Below, piece by piece: positions 1-9,256 of a DNA stretch of 64,000 nucleotides (position 1 is its first letter; every line of letters starts with the position of its first letter). The stretch comes from Allofournierella massiliensis. Its GTDB lineage: Bacteria > Bacillota > Clostridia > Oscillospirales > Ruminococcaceae. The position numbers and the translations under genes were made by a program. The stretch lies in the NCBI RefSeq assembly GCF_004345265.1, contig NZ_SLUM01000004.1, forward strand, positions 89,726-153,725, written 5' to 3'. The notes under the pieces were generated by a model that did no database searches, was not told the origin of the DNA, and worked only from the letters and a program-made list of their open reading frames with translations.

Positions 1-870
1 ATCCTGCTGGGGGCCTATTTCATGCTGTGGTATTGCCAGAGCGTGCTGGAAAAGGGTGTGGATCAAAGCATCCTGCCCATGGCGCTGGCAGGCGTGGCCT
101 TCGGGCTGGGCGCGGCCAGCAAGTGGACCGGAATCTACGCCGGAGCCGGGCTGGCGGTGCTGTATTTCGGTGTGCTGTGGGCCCGCTGGCGGCAGAAGAA
201 GCCGAACTTCGGCCGGGAACTGACCGTGGCTCTTGTGGGCGGCGTGCTGTTCTTTGTGCTGATCCCGCTGATCATCTACATTGCGGCCTATCTGCCATAC
301 TGGTGGCGGGAAGGTGGATTCAGCCTGGGCGAGTGGTGGCAGTGTCAGCTGACCATGTTCAACTACCACAGCCAGCTGAAGAGCACTCATCCGTATGAAT
401 CCAATTGGTATACCTGGCCGTTCTTATTACGTCCTGTATGGTATTATTCCGCCAGTGGGCTGCCTGCGGGGATGCGGGGGACCATTGCGGGTATGGGAAA
501 TCCCATCGTGTGGTGGGCGGCGCTGGCCGGGCTGTGCGTGCTGGCCTGGCGGCAGATCAGCGGCCGGGCATGCCGGGCGCAGGGGAGTGTGCTGGTGCTG
601 TATCTGGCGCAGCTGCTGCCCTGGGTACTGGTGACCCGGTGCACCTTCCTGTATCATTATTTCCCCAGCCTGTGGTTTGCGGTGGCGGCGCTGGTTCTGA
701 TGCTGGCGAAGCTGGATCGGGATCAGCCCCGGCTGGCACGGCGGCTGGCGCTGGGAATCCTGATTGCGGCGGCGGTGGTGTTCCTCTGGTTCTACCCGGC
801 AGTGACCGGTATCCCGGTATCGGAAAGCTGGATTCTCTCCGCCCGCTGGCTCCCCTCCTGGTTTTTTTAA
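1..870 (+). CDS. Phospholipid-carrier-dependent (PMT-like) glycosyltransferase, C-terminal part
   Basis: The reading frame is open from the first base of the window, so the true start lies upstream; 289 residues are visible. It has several hydrophobic segments separated by short charged loops and a tryptophan/tyrosine-rich extracytoplasmic stretch (HPYESNWYTWPFLLRPVWYY) that is typical of the C-terminal four-helix region of PMT-family O-mannosyltransferase-like enzymes. Family members transfer a sugar from a polyprenyl-phosphate carrier to protein or envelope glycans at the outer face of the membrane. The catalytic N-terminal loop is outside the window, so substrate cannot be inferred. No clear terminator follows; a repeat cluster starts 3 bases after the stop. 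Confidence 0.8.
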   Translation: MLLGAYFMLWYCQSVLEKGVDQSILPMALAGVAFGLGAASKWTGIYAGAGLAVLYFGVLWARWRQKKPNFGRELTVALVGGVLFFVLIPLIIYIAAYLPYWWREGGFSLGEWWQCQLTMFNYHSQLKSTHPYESNWYTWPFLLRPVWYYSASGLPAGMRGTIAGMGNPIVWWAALAGLCVLAWRQISGRACRAQGSVLVLYLAQLLPWVLVTRCTFLYHYFPSLWFAVAALVLMLAKLDRDQPRLARRLALGILIAAAVVFLWFYPAVTGIPVSESWILSARWLPSWFF

Positions 871-872
871 CA

Positions 873-1090
873 ACTCGACCGTTGGCGGGGAGCGGTACGT
901 TTACGGGTACGCACCGGATTTTTTTGACGGACTCGACCGGCAGCGGGGAGCGGTACAGTAACCGGTACGCACCGGATTTTCCTCAGCGACGTACGCGAAC
1001 ACCCATTTTTAGCGGACTCGACCGTTGACGGGGTGCGGGACGTTTACGGGTACGTGAACACCCGTTTACGGACTCGACCGGGGCAGGCTG
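873..1090 (+). repeat. Cluster of short intergenic repeats, forward orientation
   Basis: Four units each begin ACTCGACCG, at 873, 931, 1016 and 1072. Units A and B continue with GCGGGGAGCGGTAC, then (AC)CGGTACGCACCGGATTTT; unit C diverges after its first half and unit D is only the first part. The internal GGTAC...GTACC segments can form small hairpins. The same family occurs in reverse orientation at 1753-1942. No coding sequence is convincing here. Confidence 0.75.
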
Positions 1091-1151
1091 ATTGCAGTGT
1101 AGTTTACCCGAATTTTCGTCGAAAAGCCCGGATAAAACCTTGTTTTGACCC

Positions 1152-1182
1152 TTGGAAAGCCCGGTTCTTCCTGTGCTATACT
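1152..1182 (+). promoter_or_regulatory. Candidate promoter with extended -10
   Basis: An extended -10, TGCTATACT, has its hexamer TATACT at 1177-1182. A weak -35, TTGGAA, lies at 1152-1157 with a 19-bp spacer. It is followed about 20 bases later by a terminator-like hairpin and then by a small ORF with a good ribosome binding site. Confidence 0.45.
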
Positions 1183-1204
1183 GTAAACTGGAACAAACAG
1201 AAAA

Positions 1205-1249
1205 CCGACGGTGTATGGCTTGGTTTTGCCATGCGCCGCCGGTTTTTTT
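1205..1249 (+). terminator. Intrinsic terminator or attenuator hairpin
   Basis: CCGACGGTGTATGGC at 1205-1219 pairs with GCCATGCGCCGCCGG at 1228-1242 (one mismatch, two G-U pairs), followed by seven T residues. It lies between the promoter at 1152-1182 and the small ORF at 1302, and the upstream gene ended 330 bases earlier. It therefore reads best as an attenuator or the end of a roughly 60-nt small RNA. Confidence 0.6.
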
Positions 1250-1301
1250 CTGCCTGTTTGTTCCCGGAAATTTTACAGAAAAACGAAGGAGGAAAACACC
1301 C

Positions 1302-1559
1302 GTGCGTTCCATGCCGAACCCCCTGTGCCCGTTGCGTTATTTCCATGTTGCAGATTTGAAACATGGAAACAACAGTTTCGATTCTACCAACCGCCGGATG
1401 CGTTGCTTGGAAGTGACGAAACCGGAAGAGCAATATAAGATTCCCAATAAGATACCCAAGAAGATTCCCAAAAAGATTCACACACACAAAGAAGCACCCC
1501 GCCCCAAAGAGCGAGGTGCAGGTGTGCGTTTAAACACTAACTGTAAATTCTTCTCCTGA
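1302..1559 (+). CDS. Possible small protein of unknown function (85 aa)
   Basis: I do not recognise this product. A GTG start at 1302 is preceded by GAAGGAGG ending at 1292, which is an excellent ribosome binding site at normal spacing. A promoter and hairpin lie just upstream. The protein is basic, with no membrane segment, and contains a short internal periodicity (KIPNKIPKKIPKKI), then a charged tail. Codon use is unlike the GC-rich neighbours and there is no family evidence, so it could also be a fortuitous frame behind a good Shine-Dalgarno sequence. Confidence 0.35.
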   Translation: MRSMPNPLCPLRYFHVADLKHGNNSFDSTNRRMRCLEVTKPEEQYKIPNKIPKKIPKKIHTHKEAPRPKERGAGVRLNTNCKFFS

Positions 1560-1752
1560 TTCAACGAACTGGATTGCGATCCCGGCAGGGGAAAAGGGAT
1601 TTTGTTTCAAACCCTTGGAACCCGGCAAAGAACCAGCAGAGCACGCCAAAGGCAGTTAGCATTATTTTGCTGAGACTTACCCGGCATATATCGGGTAGCA
1701 CATTCTGTCAATGGTCGGGCACGCCCCATGGGGGCTAGCGTACGTTGCTGAG
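1560..1752. other. Intergenic stretch without recognised feature
   Basis: I see no supported gene, RNA or terminator between the small ORF and the reverse-oriented repeat cluster. It lies inside the roughly 1-kb segment bounded by inverted copies of the same repeat family. Confidence 0.5.
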
Positions 1753-1942
1753 GAAAATCCGGTGCGTACCAGTTACCGTACCGCACTCCGCTAACGGTCG
1801 AGTCCGCCAAAAAAATCCGGCGCGTATCGATTGCCGTGCCGCCCCCGCCAACGGTCGGGTCCGCCAAAGGCAGCTGGCGTATTTCGCTGAGGAAAATCCG
1901 GTGCGTACCGGTCAACGTACCGCCCCCCGCTACCGGTCGAGT
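1753..1942 (-). repeat. Cluster of short intergenic repeats, reverse orientation
   Basis: Three units of the family at 873-1090 appear here as reverse complements. Each runs from AAAATCCGG(T/C)GCGTA to CGGTCG(A/G)GTCCGC, with units ending near 1803, 1860 and 1942. The last unit abuts the 3' end of the V-ATPase operon and its GGTAC-type palindrome may serve as the operon's 3' hairpin, since no separate U-tailed terminator is visible there. Confidence 0.75.
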
Positions 1943-1945
1943 CCG

Positions 1946-2554
1946 CTAAAAAGAAGATTTGATTACTTTGAGGCGGGAGAAATCCTCGCGTTCCTTTTCT
2001 TCCAGCACTTCGGTGATGTACTTGATGTTGGAATTGAACTGAGGAATCATGATGTTGCTCAGGGCGTTGGCCCGCTTCTGGGTTTTCTGAATGGCCTGTG
2101 CCAGACGGTATACGCTGCTCTCCACCTCGGCCAGCTCCACCGTGAGCCGCTTCACCTGGCAGAACTTGCGGTATGCCTCGTCCAGCTGGCTGTTGGTTCC
2201 GCCCAGACCATAATACAGGCTCTGGGGTGCGGTCTCCTCCAGCTTCACCATGGGCAGCTCCACACCCATCACGCTTCGCCAGTCCAGCGAAAGGCCGTTT
2301 TCCACTGGCACCGTGTGCGCAAAACCCAATACCACGCCCAGCGTCACATTGGCCAGCTGCAAAGCAGCATAAGCCTCCGCATAGGCCGCGGCGATCTGAT
2401 CCTGAATGGCGGCGGCCCGGTCGATGAGCTGCATCATCTCGCGCACCAGAATGTTGCGCTTGCGGTCCATCAGCTCATAGCCCTGGCTGGCCAGCGCAAG
2501 GCTTTTCTGCTGCGCCATCAGGTTGCTTTTTGTGGGGAATATCTGCTGTGCCAA
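1946..2554 (-). CDS. atpD: V-type ATP synthase subunit D
   Basis: This 202-residue protein begins MAQQIFPTKSNLM, the usual opening of archaeal/bacterial V-type D subunits. It is mostly long helical coiled coil with a conserved end of the form LSNIMIPQFNSNIKYI..LEEKEREDFSRLK. Subunit D is the central rotor shaft in the A3B3 head and couples ATP hydrolysis or synthesis to rotation of the K ring. Length matches the family. The start appears to be TTG at 2554, placed 7 bases after AAAGGAGG. It is the last gene of the operon, 33 bases after atpB. Confidence 0.95.
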   Translation of the reverse strand: MAQQIFPTKSNLMAQQKSLALASQGYELMDRKRNILVREMMQLIDRAAAIQDQIAAAYAEAYAALQLANVTLGVVLGFAHTVPVENGLSLDWRSVMGVELPMVKLEETAPQSLYYGLGGTNSQLDEAYRKFCQVKRLTVELAEVESSVYRLAQAIQKTQKRANALSNIMIPQFNSNIKYITEVLEEKEREDFSRLKVIKSSF

Positions 2555-2587
2555 AACGCGGCCTCCTTTCTCGGTGTATTTGCCCGG

Positions 2588-4012
2588 TTACTCGGCGTCG
2601 TCGTGGAAAGCGCGGCGCAGCCCCAGCTCCCGCTGCTTCGGGTCGGTCTTGGGCTTGTAGTAGTGGTCCAGCAATACCTGATCCACACGATCCAGCTCTT
2701 CCTTGGGCAGCATGCTCAGCAGTTCCCAGCCAAGATCCAGCGTCTCCTCAATGGTCCGGCTGGTGTTGCCCTGACCCACGAATTTTTCCTCAAAGGCGCG
2801 GCCGAACTCCATCACCCGCTTGTCGCTGGGCGAAAGCTCCTCCTCGCCGATGACGCTGGCCAGTGCTTTGGCGTCCTGCACCCGGGCATAGGTGGCGAAC
2901 AGCTGGTTGGCCAGTGGGTTGTGATCCTCGCGGGTGTAGCCCTTGCCGATGCCGTCCTTCATCAGACGGGACAGGCTGGGCAGCACGCTGATGGGCGGAT
3001 ACACGCCGGTGGCGTCCAGATTGCGATCCAACACGATCTGGCCCTCGGTGATGTATCCGGTCAGGTCCGGAATGGGATGGGTAATGTCGTCGTTGGGCAT
3101 GGTCAGAATGGGAATCTGGGTCACGGAACCCTTCTTGCCCTTCACGATGCCCGCCCGTTCGTACAGGCTGGCCAGATCGGAATACAGGTAGCCGGGGTAA
3201 CCCTTACGGCCGGGAATCTCGCCCTTGGAGGAGGAGAACTCCCGCAGGGCTTCGCAGTAGCTGGTCATGTCGGTGAGAATGACCAGAATGTTCTTGCCCA
3301 GATCAAAGGCCAGATACTCGGCAATGGTCAGCGCTGCTTTGGGGGTGATGATACGTTCCACGATGGGGTCGCCCGCCAGATTCAGCAGCATGACCACCCG
3401 GTCCATCACGTTGGCGGCCTCGAAGGAGCTCTTGAAATAATCCGCCACGTCGTTCTTTACACCCATGGCCGCGAACACAATGGCAAAATCCTCGCCGTCG
3501 GATACGTTGGCCTGCTTCACGATCTGCACCGCCAGCTCGTTGTGGCGCATGCCGGATCCGGAAAAGATGGGCAGCTTCTGGCCGCGGATCAGGGTGGTCA
3601 GCGCGTCAATGGCGGAAATGCCGGTGCAGATGTAGTTGCGGGGATAGACCCGGCTCACCGGGTTGATGGGCGCGCCGTTCACGTCCCGGCGGCATTCCGG
3701 GTAGATGGCGCCCAGGCCGTCGATGGGGCGGCCCAGACCATCCAGCGTGCGGCCCAGAAGCTCCGGGCTCAGGTCCACCTGCATGGGATGGCCGGTCAGG
3801 GTGGTGCGGGTGTTGGAAAGCGAGAACCCGGTGGTTCCCTCAAATACCTGAATCACGCATTTTTCGCCCTCGATCATCACGATGCGGCCGATGCGCTGGC
3901 TGCCGTCGTCAAGGCGCAGCACCACCATCTCGTCGTAGCTGGCGTTTTTCACCCCATCCAGAATCACCAGCGAGCCGTTGATCTGGCTGAGGCCAACATA
4001 CTCTAAGAGCAT
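2588..4012 (-). CDS. atpB: V-type ATP synthase subunit B (non-catalytic)
   Basis: The 474-residue product is the regulatory/non-catalytic subunit of the A3B3 hexamer. It has the family opening ([19 protein letters not shown]), lacks a canonical P-loop ([11 protein letters not shown] stands in its place), and contains the [20 protein letters not shown] signature region. It forms nucleotide-binding interfaces with subunit A. ATG at 4012 follows a GGAGAG ribosome binding site. The gene lies 28 bases after atpA and upstream of atpD, the usual order. Length is normal. Confidence 0.97.
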   Translation of the reverse strand: MLLEYVGLSQINGSLVILDGVKNASYDEMVVLRLDDGSQRIGRIVMIEGEKCVIQVFEGTTGFSLSNTRTTLTGHPMQVDLSPELLGRTLDGLGRPIDGLGAIYPECRRDVNGAPINPVSRVYPRNYICTGISAIDALTTLIRGQKLPIFSGSGMRHNELAVQIVKQANVSDGEDFAIVFAAMGVKNDVADYFKSSFEAANVMDRVVMLLNLAGDPIVERIITPKAALTIAEYLAFDLGKNILVILTDMTSYCEALREFSSSKGEIPGRKGYPGYLYSDLASLYERAGIVKGKKGSVTQIPILTMPNDDITHPIPDLTGYITEGQIVLDRNLDATGVYPPISVLPSLSRLMKDGIGKGYTREDHNPLANQLFATYARVQDAKALASVIGEEELSPSDKRVMEFGRAFEEKFVGQGNTSRTIEETLDLGWELLSMLPKEELDRVDQVLLDHYYKPKTDPKQRELGLRRAFHDDAE

Positions 4013-4040
4013 GGTACAAATCTCTCCTTTCCGGCGCCGG

Positions 4041-5798
4041 TCATGGGCGCATGAGTTCGCCGATCTTCTGATCGATCTCGGCGGTATAATCGTCGAAAAG
4101 CTCCAGATGGTCGTTGGGAATGTCGTACTTCATCTTGACCAGCTTGCCGAACAGGCCGGTGCGCAGTACCCGGCTCATGGGCACCTGCTTTGCCACCAGC
4201 ACCTGGCTCTTTTCGTACAGATGCAGAATCACCCGCATCATCTTCAGCTGCTTTTCCAGGCTCACATAGGTGTCCTGATCGTGGAAGAAGTTCTGCTGCA
4301 AAAAGCCCACGCGGATAACGCGGGCGATTTCAATGATCAGCTTCTGGTCATCCGGCAGAACGTCGGAGCCGATCAGCTTCACGATCTCCATCAGGCTGGT
4401 CTCCTGCAGCAGCAGGCCGGCAATGCGCTCGCGGCACTGCATGAAGTCCGGGCCCACATTGTCGTAGTACCAGGGGGACAGATCGCCCAGATATTCGCTG
4501 TAGCTGGTGTTCCAGTTGATGGCCGGGTAGTGGCGGGCGTAGGCCAGGGCCTTGTCCAGCGCCCAGAAGCAGCGGGTGAACCGCTTGGTGTTCTGGGTCA
4601 CCGGCTCCGAGAAGTCGGAGCCCTGGGGGCTGACCGCGCCGATTACGGTTACCGAGCCTTCCTGGCCGCACAGCGCCTGTGCATAGCCGGCCCGTTCGTA
4701 GAACTGGGCCAGACGGCTGGGCAGATAAGCAGGGTAGCCCTCGTCGGCGGGCATCTCCTCCAGACGGCCGCTGATCTCGCGCAGAGCCTCGGCCCAGCGG
4801 GAGGTGGAGTCGGCCATCATGGCGGCATGGTAGCCCATGTCCCGGTAATATTCCGCCAGCGTGATGCCGGTGTAGATGGACGCCTCACGGGCGGCCACCG
4901 GCATGTTGGAGGTGTTGGCAATCAGCACGGTGCGGTCGGTCAGAGGCCGGCCGGTCTTGGGGTCGATCAGCTCGCTGAACTCGGTCAGCGCCTGGGTCAT
5001 CTCGTTGCCGCGTTCGCCGCAGCCCACATAGATGATAATGTCCGCGTCGCACCATTTGGCCAGCTGGTGCTGGGTCATGGTCTTGCCGGTGCCGAAGCCG
5101 CCGGGAATGGCTGCCGCGCCGCCCTTGGCGATGGGGAACATGGTGTCCACCACGCGCATGCCGGTGATCAGCGGCCGCTGGGCGGGCATTCGGCGGGATA
5201 CCGGGCGGGGGATTCGGATGGGCCATTTCTGGCACAGAGTCAGCACCCGCTCGTTGCCCCGGTCGTCGGTGAGCTTTACCACCGTGTCATTCACGGTGTA
5301 GCTGCCGTTTGGAGCCACCCAGGTCACGGTGCCGGATACGTTGGGCGGTACCATGCACCGGTGCTCGATGGCGGGGGTCTCGGGGCAGGTGGCGTAGATC
5401 TGGCCGGGGGTGAGCCGGTCGCCGGGCTTTGCCAGCACCGTCACCTCCCAGCGGGCGGTCTCGTCCAGCGCGGGGGCGGAGCAGCCCCGGCCGATGAAGG
5501 CCCCGCTCAGCTCTTCCAGAGCGGGCAGCGGGCGCTGGATACCGTCGTAGATGTTGCGCAGGATGCCGGGGCCAAGGGTCACGGCCAGCGCGCCGCCGGT
5601 GGAATAAACCGGCTCGCCGGGGGCAAGGCCGCCGGTCTCCTCGTATACCTGAATGGTGGCGGCGTCCTCGCTTAAGCGGATTACCTCGCCCACCAGCCGG
5701 GCCTCGCCCACATACACCATCTCCATCATGGAGAAGCCGGTCTTGCCCCGCACGGTCACAACCGGGCCGTTGATGCTATAAATGAGATTTTCTGCCAA
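4041..5798 (-). CDS. atpA: V-type ATP synthase catalytic subunit A
   Basis: This 585-residue protein is the ATP-hydrolysing or ATP-synthesising subunit. A P-loop, GGFGTGKT, lies near residues 231-238, inside the conserved [19 protein letters not shown] context. The protein also has the V-type-specific non-homologous insert before it and the [27 protein letters not shown] signature after it. The best start is TTG at 5798, 4-5 bases after a GAGGTGAAGG Shine-Dalgarno region; no ATG sits nearby in frame. It follows atpE by 11 bases. Length matches the family. Confidence 0.97.
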   Translation of the reverse strand: MAENLIYSINGPVVTVRGKTGFSMMEMVYVGEARLVGEVIRLSEDAATIQVYEETGGLAPGEPVYSTGGALAVTLGPGILRNIYDGIQRPLPALEELSGAFIGRGCSAPALDETARWEVTVLAKPGDRLTPGQIYATCPETPAIEHRCMVPPNVSGTVTWVAPNGSYTVNDTVVKLTDDRGNERVLTLCQKWPIRIPRPVSRRMPAQRPLITGMRVVDTMFPIAKGGAAAIPGGFGTGKTMTQHQLAKWCDADIIIYVGCGERGNEMTQALTEFSELIDPKTGRPLTDRTVLIANTSNMPVAAREASIYTGITLAEYYRDMGYHAAMMADSTSRWAEALREISGRLEEMPADEGYPAYLPSRLAQFYERAGYAQALCGQEGSVTVIGAVSPQGSDFSEPVTQNTKRFTRCFWALDKALAYARHYPAINWNTSYSEYLGDLSPWYYDNVGPDFMQCRERIAGLLLQETSLMEIVKLIGSDVLPDDQKLIIEIARVIRVGFLQQNFFHDQDTYVSLEKQLKMMRVILHLYEKSQVLVAKQVPMSRVLRTGLFGKLVKMKYDIPNDHLELFDDYTAEIDQKIGELMRP

Positions 5799-5809
5799 TT
5801 CCCTTCACC

Positions 5810-6403
5810 TCACAACTGTTCCAGCGCAATGGACATGCCGCAGGAGCGCAGGAACCAGTCCTTCTGGTTTTCCATGCGGATGTCCAGCGTGTCATCCGCC
5901 TCGGTGCTGCCCGCACGGGCCCGCAGCCCGCCCAGGCGGATGGTCGCGTCCGCCTCCACGGTGCAGTCGGCGGGCAGGTTCTGCCGGGCCAGCTCCAGAT
6001 CCTGGGGCCGGGCAAAGAACTGGGCCGCGTCGCACCGGAGCAGCTTCAGCAGCCCGGCGGCGTTCTCCTTCAAAAACGGCCCATAATCAGGGCTGCTCAC
6101 AAAGTTCGTGATCTCCTTTTCGCAGGCGGCGAACACTTCGTCTGCGATCTGGCCCCGGCGGCGGGCAAGCTCCGCCCCGGCATCCAGCACGCTCTGCGAA
6201 AGCAGCCGGTTGGCGTTCTCGGTGGCGCGCTGGGTCTCGTATTCCTCCATGCGGGCGGCCTTCTTTTCCGCCTCGGTTCGCTTCTTTTCCAGCTCGGCGG
6301 CGGTCTCGGCGTCGATGGCCTTCACGATCTCGCTGCGCCGGTGTTCGGCGTCCCGCTGAATGGCCTGCAGAAACTGCGCGGCCCGCTCGTTTTCGTCGAT
6401 CAT
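5810..6403 (-). CDS. atpE: V-type ATP synthase subunit E (peripheral stalk)
   Basis: The 197-residue protein has a long charged N-terminal helix rich in Glu, Arg and Ala (about residues 5-90) followed by a compact C-terminal domain. This is the architecture of subunit E, which forms the peripheral stalk with the G/H subunit and anchors the A3B3 head. Sequence similarity is inherently low in this family, so position between atpF and atpA carries much of the assignment. ATG at 6403 follows AGAGGTG. Confidence 0.88.
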   Translation of the reverse strand: MIDENERAAQFLQAIQRDAEHRRSEIVKAIDAETAAELEKKRTEAEKKAARMEEYETQRATENANRLLSQSVLDAGAELARRRGQIADEVFAACEKEITNFVSSPDYGPFLKENAAGLLKLLRCDAAQFFARPQDLELARQNLPADCTVEADATIRLGGLRARAGSTEADDTLDIRMENQKDWFLRSCGMSIALEQL

Positions 6404-6440
6404 GGCTTACACCTCTTTTGGTTGGTTTGCGGTCATCGGG

Positions 6441-6749
6441 TTAAATCTTTACGCCGATGGCCTCCCGCACATAGCGGGTGATGCGATCCTTGCCCAGGGC
6501 CGAGCCGTGCCGGTCCGGAATGGCAAGAATCAGCGGGGCGTCCGGGGCCTGTTTGGCCTCGTTCACAATGGCCTCAAAATCGTCGGCAATTTTTTCTGTT
6601 ACCAGAATCATGCCCACGTCCGGCTGGGCCAGCGCATGCTCCAGCGCGGCGCTCACCTCGTCGGCCTGATGGGCTACCACGCCCTCGATGCCCGCCAGCC
6701 GCATGCCGGTCTGGGTATCGGTATTGTCGCTGATCAGATAAAACCGCAT
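6441..6749 (-). CDS. atpF: V-type ATP synthase subunit F
   Basis: A 102-residue Rossmann-like protein beginning MRFYLISDNTDTQTGMRLAGIEGV, typical of subunit F, which binds the central shaft (subunit D) and the head. The GMILVTEKIADDF segment is also characteristic. ATG at 6749 is preceded by GGGAGGG. It sits between atpK and atpE in the operon and has normal length. Confidence 0.93.
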   Translation of the reverse strand: MRFYLISDNTDTQTGMRLAGIEGVVAHQADEVSAALEHALAQPDVGMILVTEKIADDFEAIVNEAKQAPDAPLILAIPDRHGSALGKDRITRYVREAIGVKI

Positions 6750-6784
6750 GGTCTGCCCTCCCTTCGGGTTACAAAACCGCCGGG

Positions 6785-7243
6785 TCAGACCAGCTTGTTC
6801 AGGATCAGGATCGAGATAACCACGCCGTACAGGGCGATGGATTCGCCCAGAGCAACGAAGATCAGGCTCTTACCGAAGCTCTTGGGATCTTCGCTGGCGG
6901 CGGCGATGGCGGCGGGAGCGCCGGCGGCAACGGCCAGACCGCCGCCGATGCCGGCAAGGCCGGTAACCAGCGCAGCGGCCAGCAGGCCAAGGCCCATGCT
7001 CTCGTTGCTGGCGGCCTTTTCCGCAGCGGTCATCGCGGCGGTGGTAGTGGCGGCGTCCTCAGCGCTGACCGCAAAGGCGAAGCAGCCGGCAATCAGCATC
7101 ACAACCAGAAAACAGCTCAGGTTGATGGCCAGGGTGCGCTTCACCGGCATACCGGCAGCAGAGCGTTTGGCCAGATAAGCGGCGCAGCCCATGATCAGGG
7201 CCAGGGGCAGCAGAACGAGCAGAGCGGTGATTACGGGATTCAT
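6785..7243 (-). CDS. atpK: V-type ATP synthase subunit K (membrane rotor)
   Basis: This 152-residue protein forms the ion-translocating ring. Four hydrophobic segments are visible. Only the C-terminal hairpin (about residues 84-150) has the glycine-rich proteolipid pattern (GLAGIGGGLAVAAGAPAAI) and the ion-binding glutamate in VALGESIALYGVVISILIL. The first pair of helices is not obviously proteolipid-like. That differs from the classical four-helix K subunit, which is a duplicated hairpin. ATG at 7243 follows GGAGG. Whether the coupling ion is H+ or Na+ cannot be decided with confidence by eye. Confidence 0.92.
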   Translation of the reverse strand: MNPVITALLVLLPLALIMGCAAYLAKRSAAGMPVKRTLAINLSCFLVVMLIAGCFAFAVSAEDAATTTAAMTAAEKAASNESMGLGLLAAALVTGLAGIGGGLAVAAGAPAAIAAASEDPKSFGKSLIFVALGESIALYGVVISILILNKLV

Positions 7244-7285
7244 AAATCATTACCTCCAAATAACTATCTCAAAGGCGGCGGGCGA

Positions 7286-9244
7286 TCAGCCCTGCTGCGC
7301 CTTTTTGGTCAGGTCCACGCCCCGGAAGGGGTGGCCGCCGCCCTCGTAGCAGCGGCTGAACATTTCGTAAAATTCAAGGCGCAGGCCCTGAATGCCGGAC
7401 AGCAGGCCCTCCAGCGCAATGATGAGGGCATTGCCCAGCACCACCACGATCATGTTGGGCGGGTCGCCCGCCAGGCTGAAGATGGCCATCATCATGGCCG
7501 CGTGCACGAACACGAAGGCGCCCACACGCAAAAAGGATACCGTGTTGCTGAAATAGCTCAGCACATATTCCAGCAGTTCAAACACATTCTGCATGCAGTA
7601 GTCGGCCCAGCTTTCCGGTTTCCAGTGGGGGTGGTGGTCCACCAGACCGATGAGCACCTCCTGGAAGAAGAGCACCACAAGGCCCGCCACCAGAATGACC
7701 AGCGCCACGCCGCTTGGCAGGAAGACGGGGCCCTTCATGAAGCCGCTCACCAGCGAAACGCCGGCGGCGTATACCAGCATGCCCACAAGGCCGTTGTTGG
7801 AGAAGATCGCCTCGCCCCAGTGCTTTTTGCGCACTGCCGCATACACATGCAGCAGCATGGCCAGGAACACCATGGCCACGCCGATGAAGATGGCGCAGAT
7901 CAGAATGGGATTGATGGCGGCGGTGTCCAGCACGGAATGGGGGGCGCCGGGCCACCAGCTGATGGGCTTGCCGCTCCAGCCGAGGGCCTCGTATACCGGG
8001 TTCAGGGCCTCTTCAAAGCCGAACACCGAGCCGAACAGGAAACCGAACACCATACTGGAGATGCCGCAGGGCACCACCAGCCGGGCCAGACCGATCTTTT
8101 TCCACTTCCACAGCGCGAAGCCGCCGATGGCCAGCACCGCGCCCTGCCCCAGGTCACCGAACATGATGCCGAACAGCACCGTGAAGGTGATGGCCACAAA
8201 GGCGGTGATGTCCATCTCGCCGTAGCTGGGCAGGCCGTACATGTCCACAAACATCTCGAAGGGGCGCACAAACCAGGGGTTTTTGAGCAGGGTGGGCGGT
8301 GTGGACTCCTCCACCTCGCCCGGGTCGCTCACCGTGACCCGCATGTGGGGAATGGCTTTGGCCTTCTTCTCGAATTCCGGGGCCTTGTCGGCAGGCACCC
8401 AGCCCACGAAGAAGAAGTAGTTGTCGCGGCAGGCGGCGTAATGGCGCATGTCGAATACGCTCTGGTGCCATTTCAGCTGGCGGTAGATGTCCGCCAGCGG
8501 TTTTTCCTCTTCGGCCCAGTAATCGGCAGTGCGCCGGGCCACGTCCGCCAGCTTTTTGTCCAGCTCGGCCATCTGGGCATCCAGCTGGCTCACGATCTGG
8601 GCCGGGGTGCCGGTGGCGGCGGGCAGATGCAGCCGCTCGAAGAACAGGGTGGAGAAGATGCCGTCGATCTCGTCGGCGGTTTCCCGGGGGGTGAAATACA
8701 ACCCCCAGTATCCGGCGGCCTCCTCGCCGCAGGTGACGAACAGCACGTGGGGGTTTTCCGCGTAGGCCACCGTCATGCGGGCGTAGCTGGCCTTGGGCAG
8801 AAAGCCGAACCGAATCTTGATATACTCGCAGCCCAGAATATCCTCCAGCGGCACGTCCAGCCCGGAGAAGTGGGCGAACTGATCCCGCTGCTGGGCCAGC
8901 TTGTTTTTCTCGTCCACCAGCGCATCCCGCTCGGCAGAAAGATCCTGCAGCTGCCGTGCCACCTGATGCACCAGTTCAAATTCCTCATCCCGGATGTGGC
9001 GGGGCTTGCCGGTGATGGCAGGCAGCTCGGTCTGCCCGGCCAGCCGGAACAGCTCCTCCATCTGCTGCACATCCGGGGTGTAGGGGTTATCCTCGCTCAG
9101 GGTCACATAGCCCAGCGAACCGGACATGTGCTGCACCGCGGGCTCGGGATGGAAATCGCCGTTCAGGCAGCAGGCTGCAATCAGCTCGTCCAGCTGAGGC
9201 AGCAGCCCGTCCACCCGAACCAGCTTCATTTTTTCAATGGCCAA
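7286..9244 (-). CDS. atpI: V-type ATP synthase subunit I (membrane stator)
   Basis: The 652-residue product has a soluble N-terminal half (about residues 1-330, with coiled coil around 90-120) and a C-terminal half with seven or eight membrane helices including FGDLGQGAVLAIGG and FLRVGAFVFVHAAMM. Subunit I is the static membrane component forming the ion half-channels against the K ring and linking to the peripheral stalks. The predicted start is TTG at 9244, with ATG at 9229 as an alternative that lacks a visible ribosome binding site. It is preceded by a truncated paralogue. Confidence 0.95.
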   Translation of the reverse strand: MAIEKMKLVRVDGLLPQLDELIAACCLNGDFHPEPAVQHMSGSLGYVTLSEDNPYTPDVQQMEELFRLAGQTELPAITGKPRHIRDEEFELVHQVARQLQDLSAERDALVDEKNKLAQQRDQFAHFSGLDVPLEDILGCEYIKIRFGFLPKASYARMTVAYAENPHVLFVTCGEEAAGYWGLYFTPRETADEIDGIFSTLFFERLHLPAATGTPAQIVSQLDAQMAELDKKLADVARRTADYWAEEEKPLADIYRQLKWHQSVFDMRHYAACRDNYFFFVGWVPADKAPEFEKKAKAIPHMRVTVSDPGEVEESTPPTLLKNPWFVRPFEMFVDMYGLPSYGEMDITAFVAITFTVLFGIMFGDLGQGAVLAIGGFALWKWKKIGLARLVVPCGISSMVFGFLFGSVFGFEEALNPVYEALGWSGKPISWWPGAPHSVLDTAAINPILICAIFIGVAMVFLAMLLHVYAAVRKKHWGEAIFSNNGLVGMLVYAAGVSLVSGFMKGPVFLPSGVALVILVAGLVVLFFQEVLIGLVDHHPHWKPESWADYCMQNVFELLEYVLSYFSNTVSFLRVGAFVFVHAAMMMAIFSLAGDPPNMIVVVLGNALIIALEGLLSGIQGLRLEFYEMFSRCYEGGGHPFRGVDLTKKAQQG

Positions 9245-9256
9245 GGTGTTCTCATC

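Noticed and set aside
1745..4006. Long plus-strand frame opposite atpD and atpB (753 codons)
   Set aside because: It is antisense to two certain V-ATPase genes, has no ribosome binding site and its His/Gln/Gly-rich composition is what the opposite strand of GC-rich genes gives.
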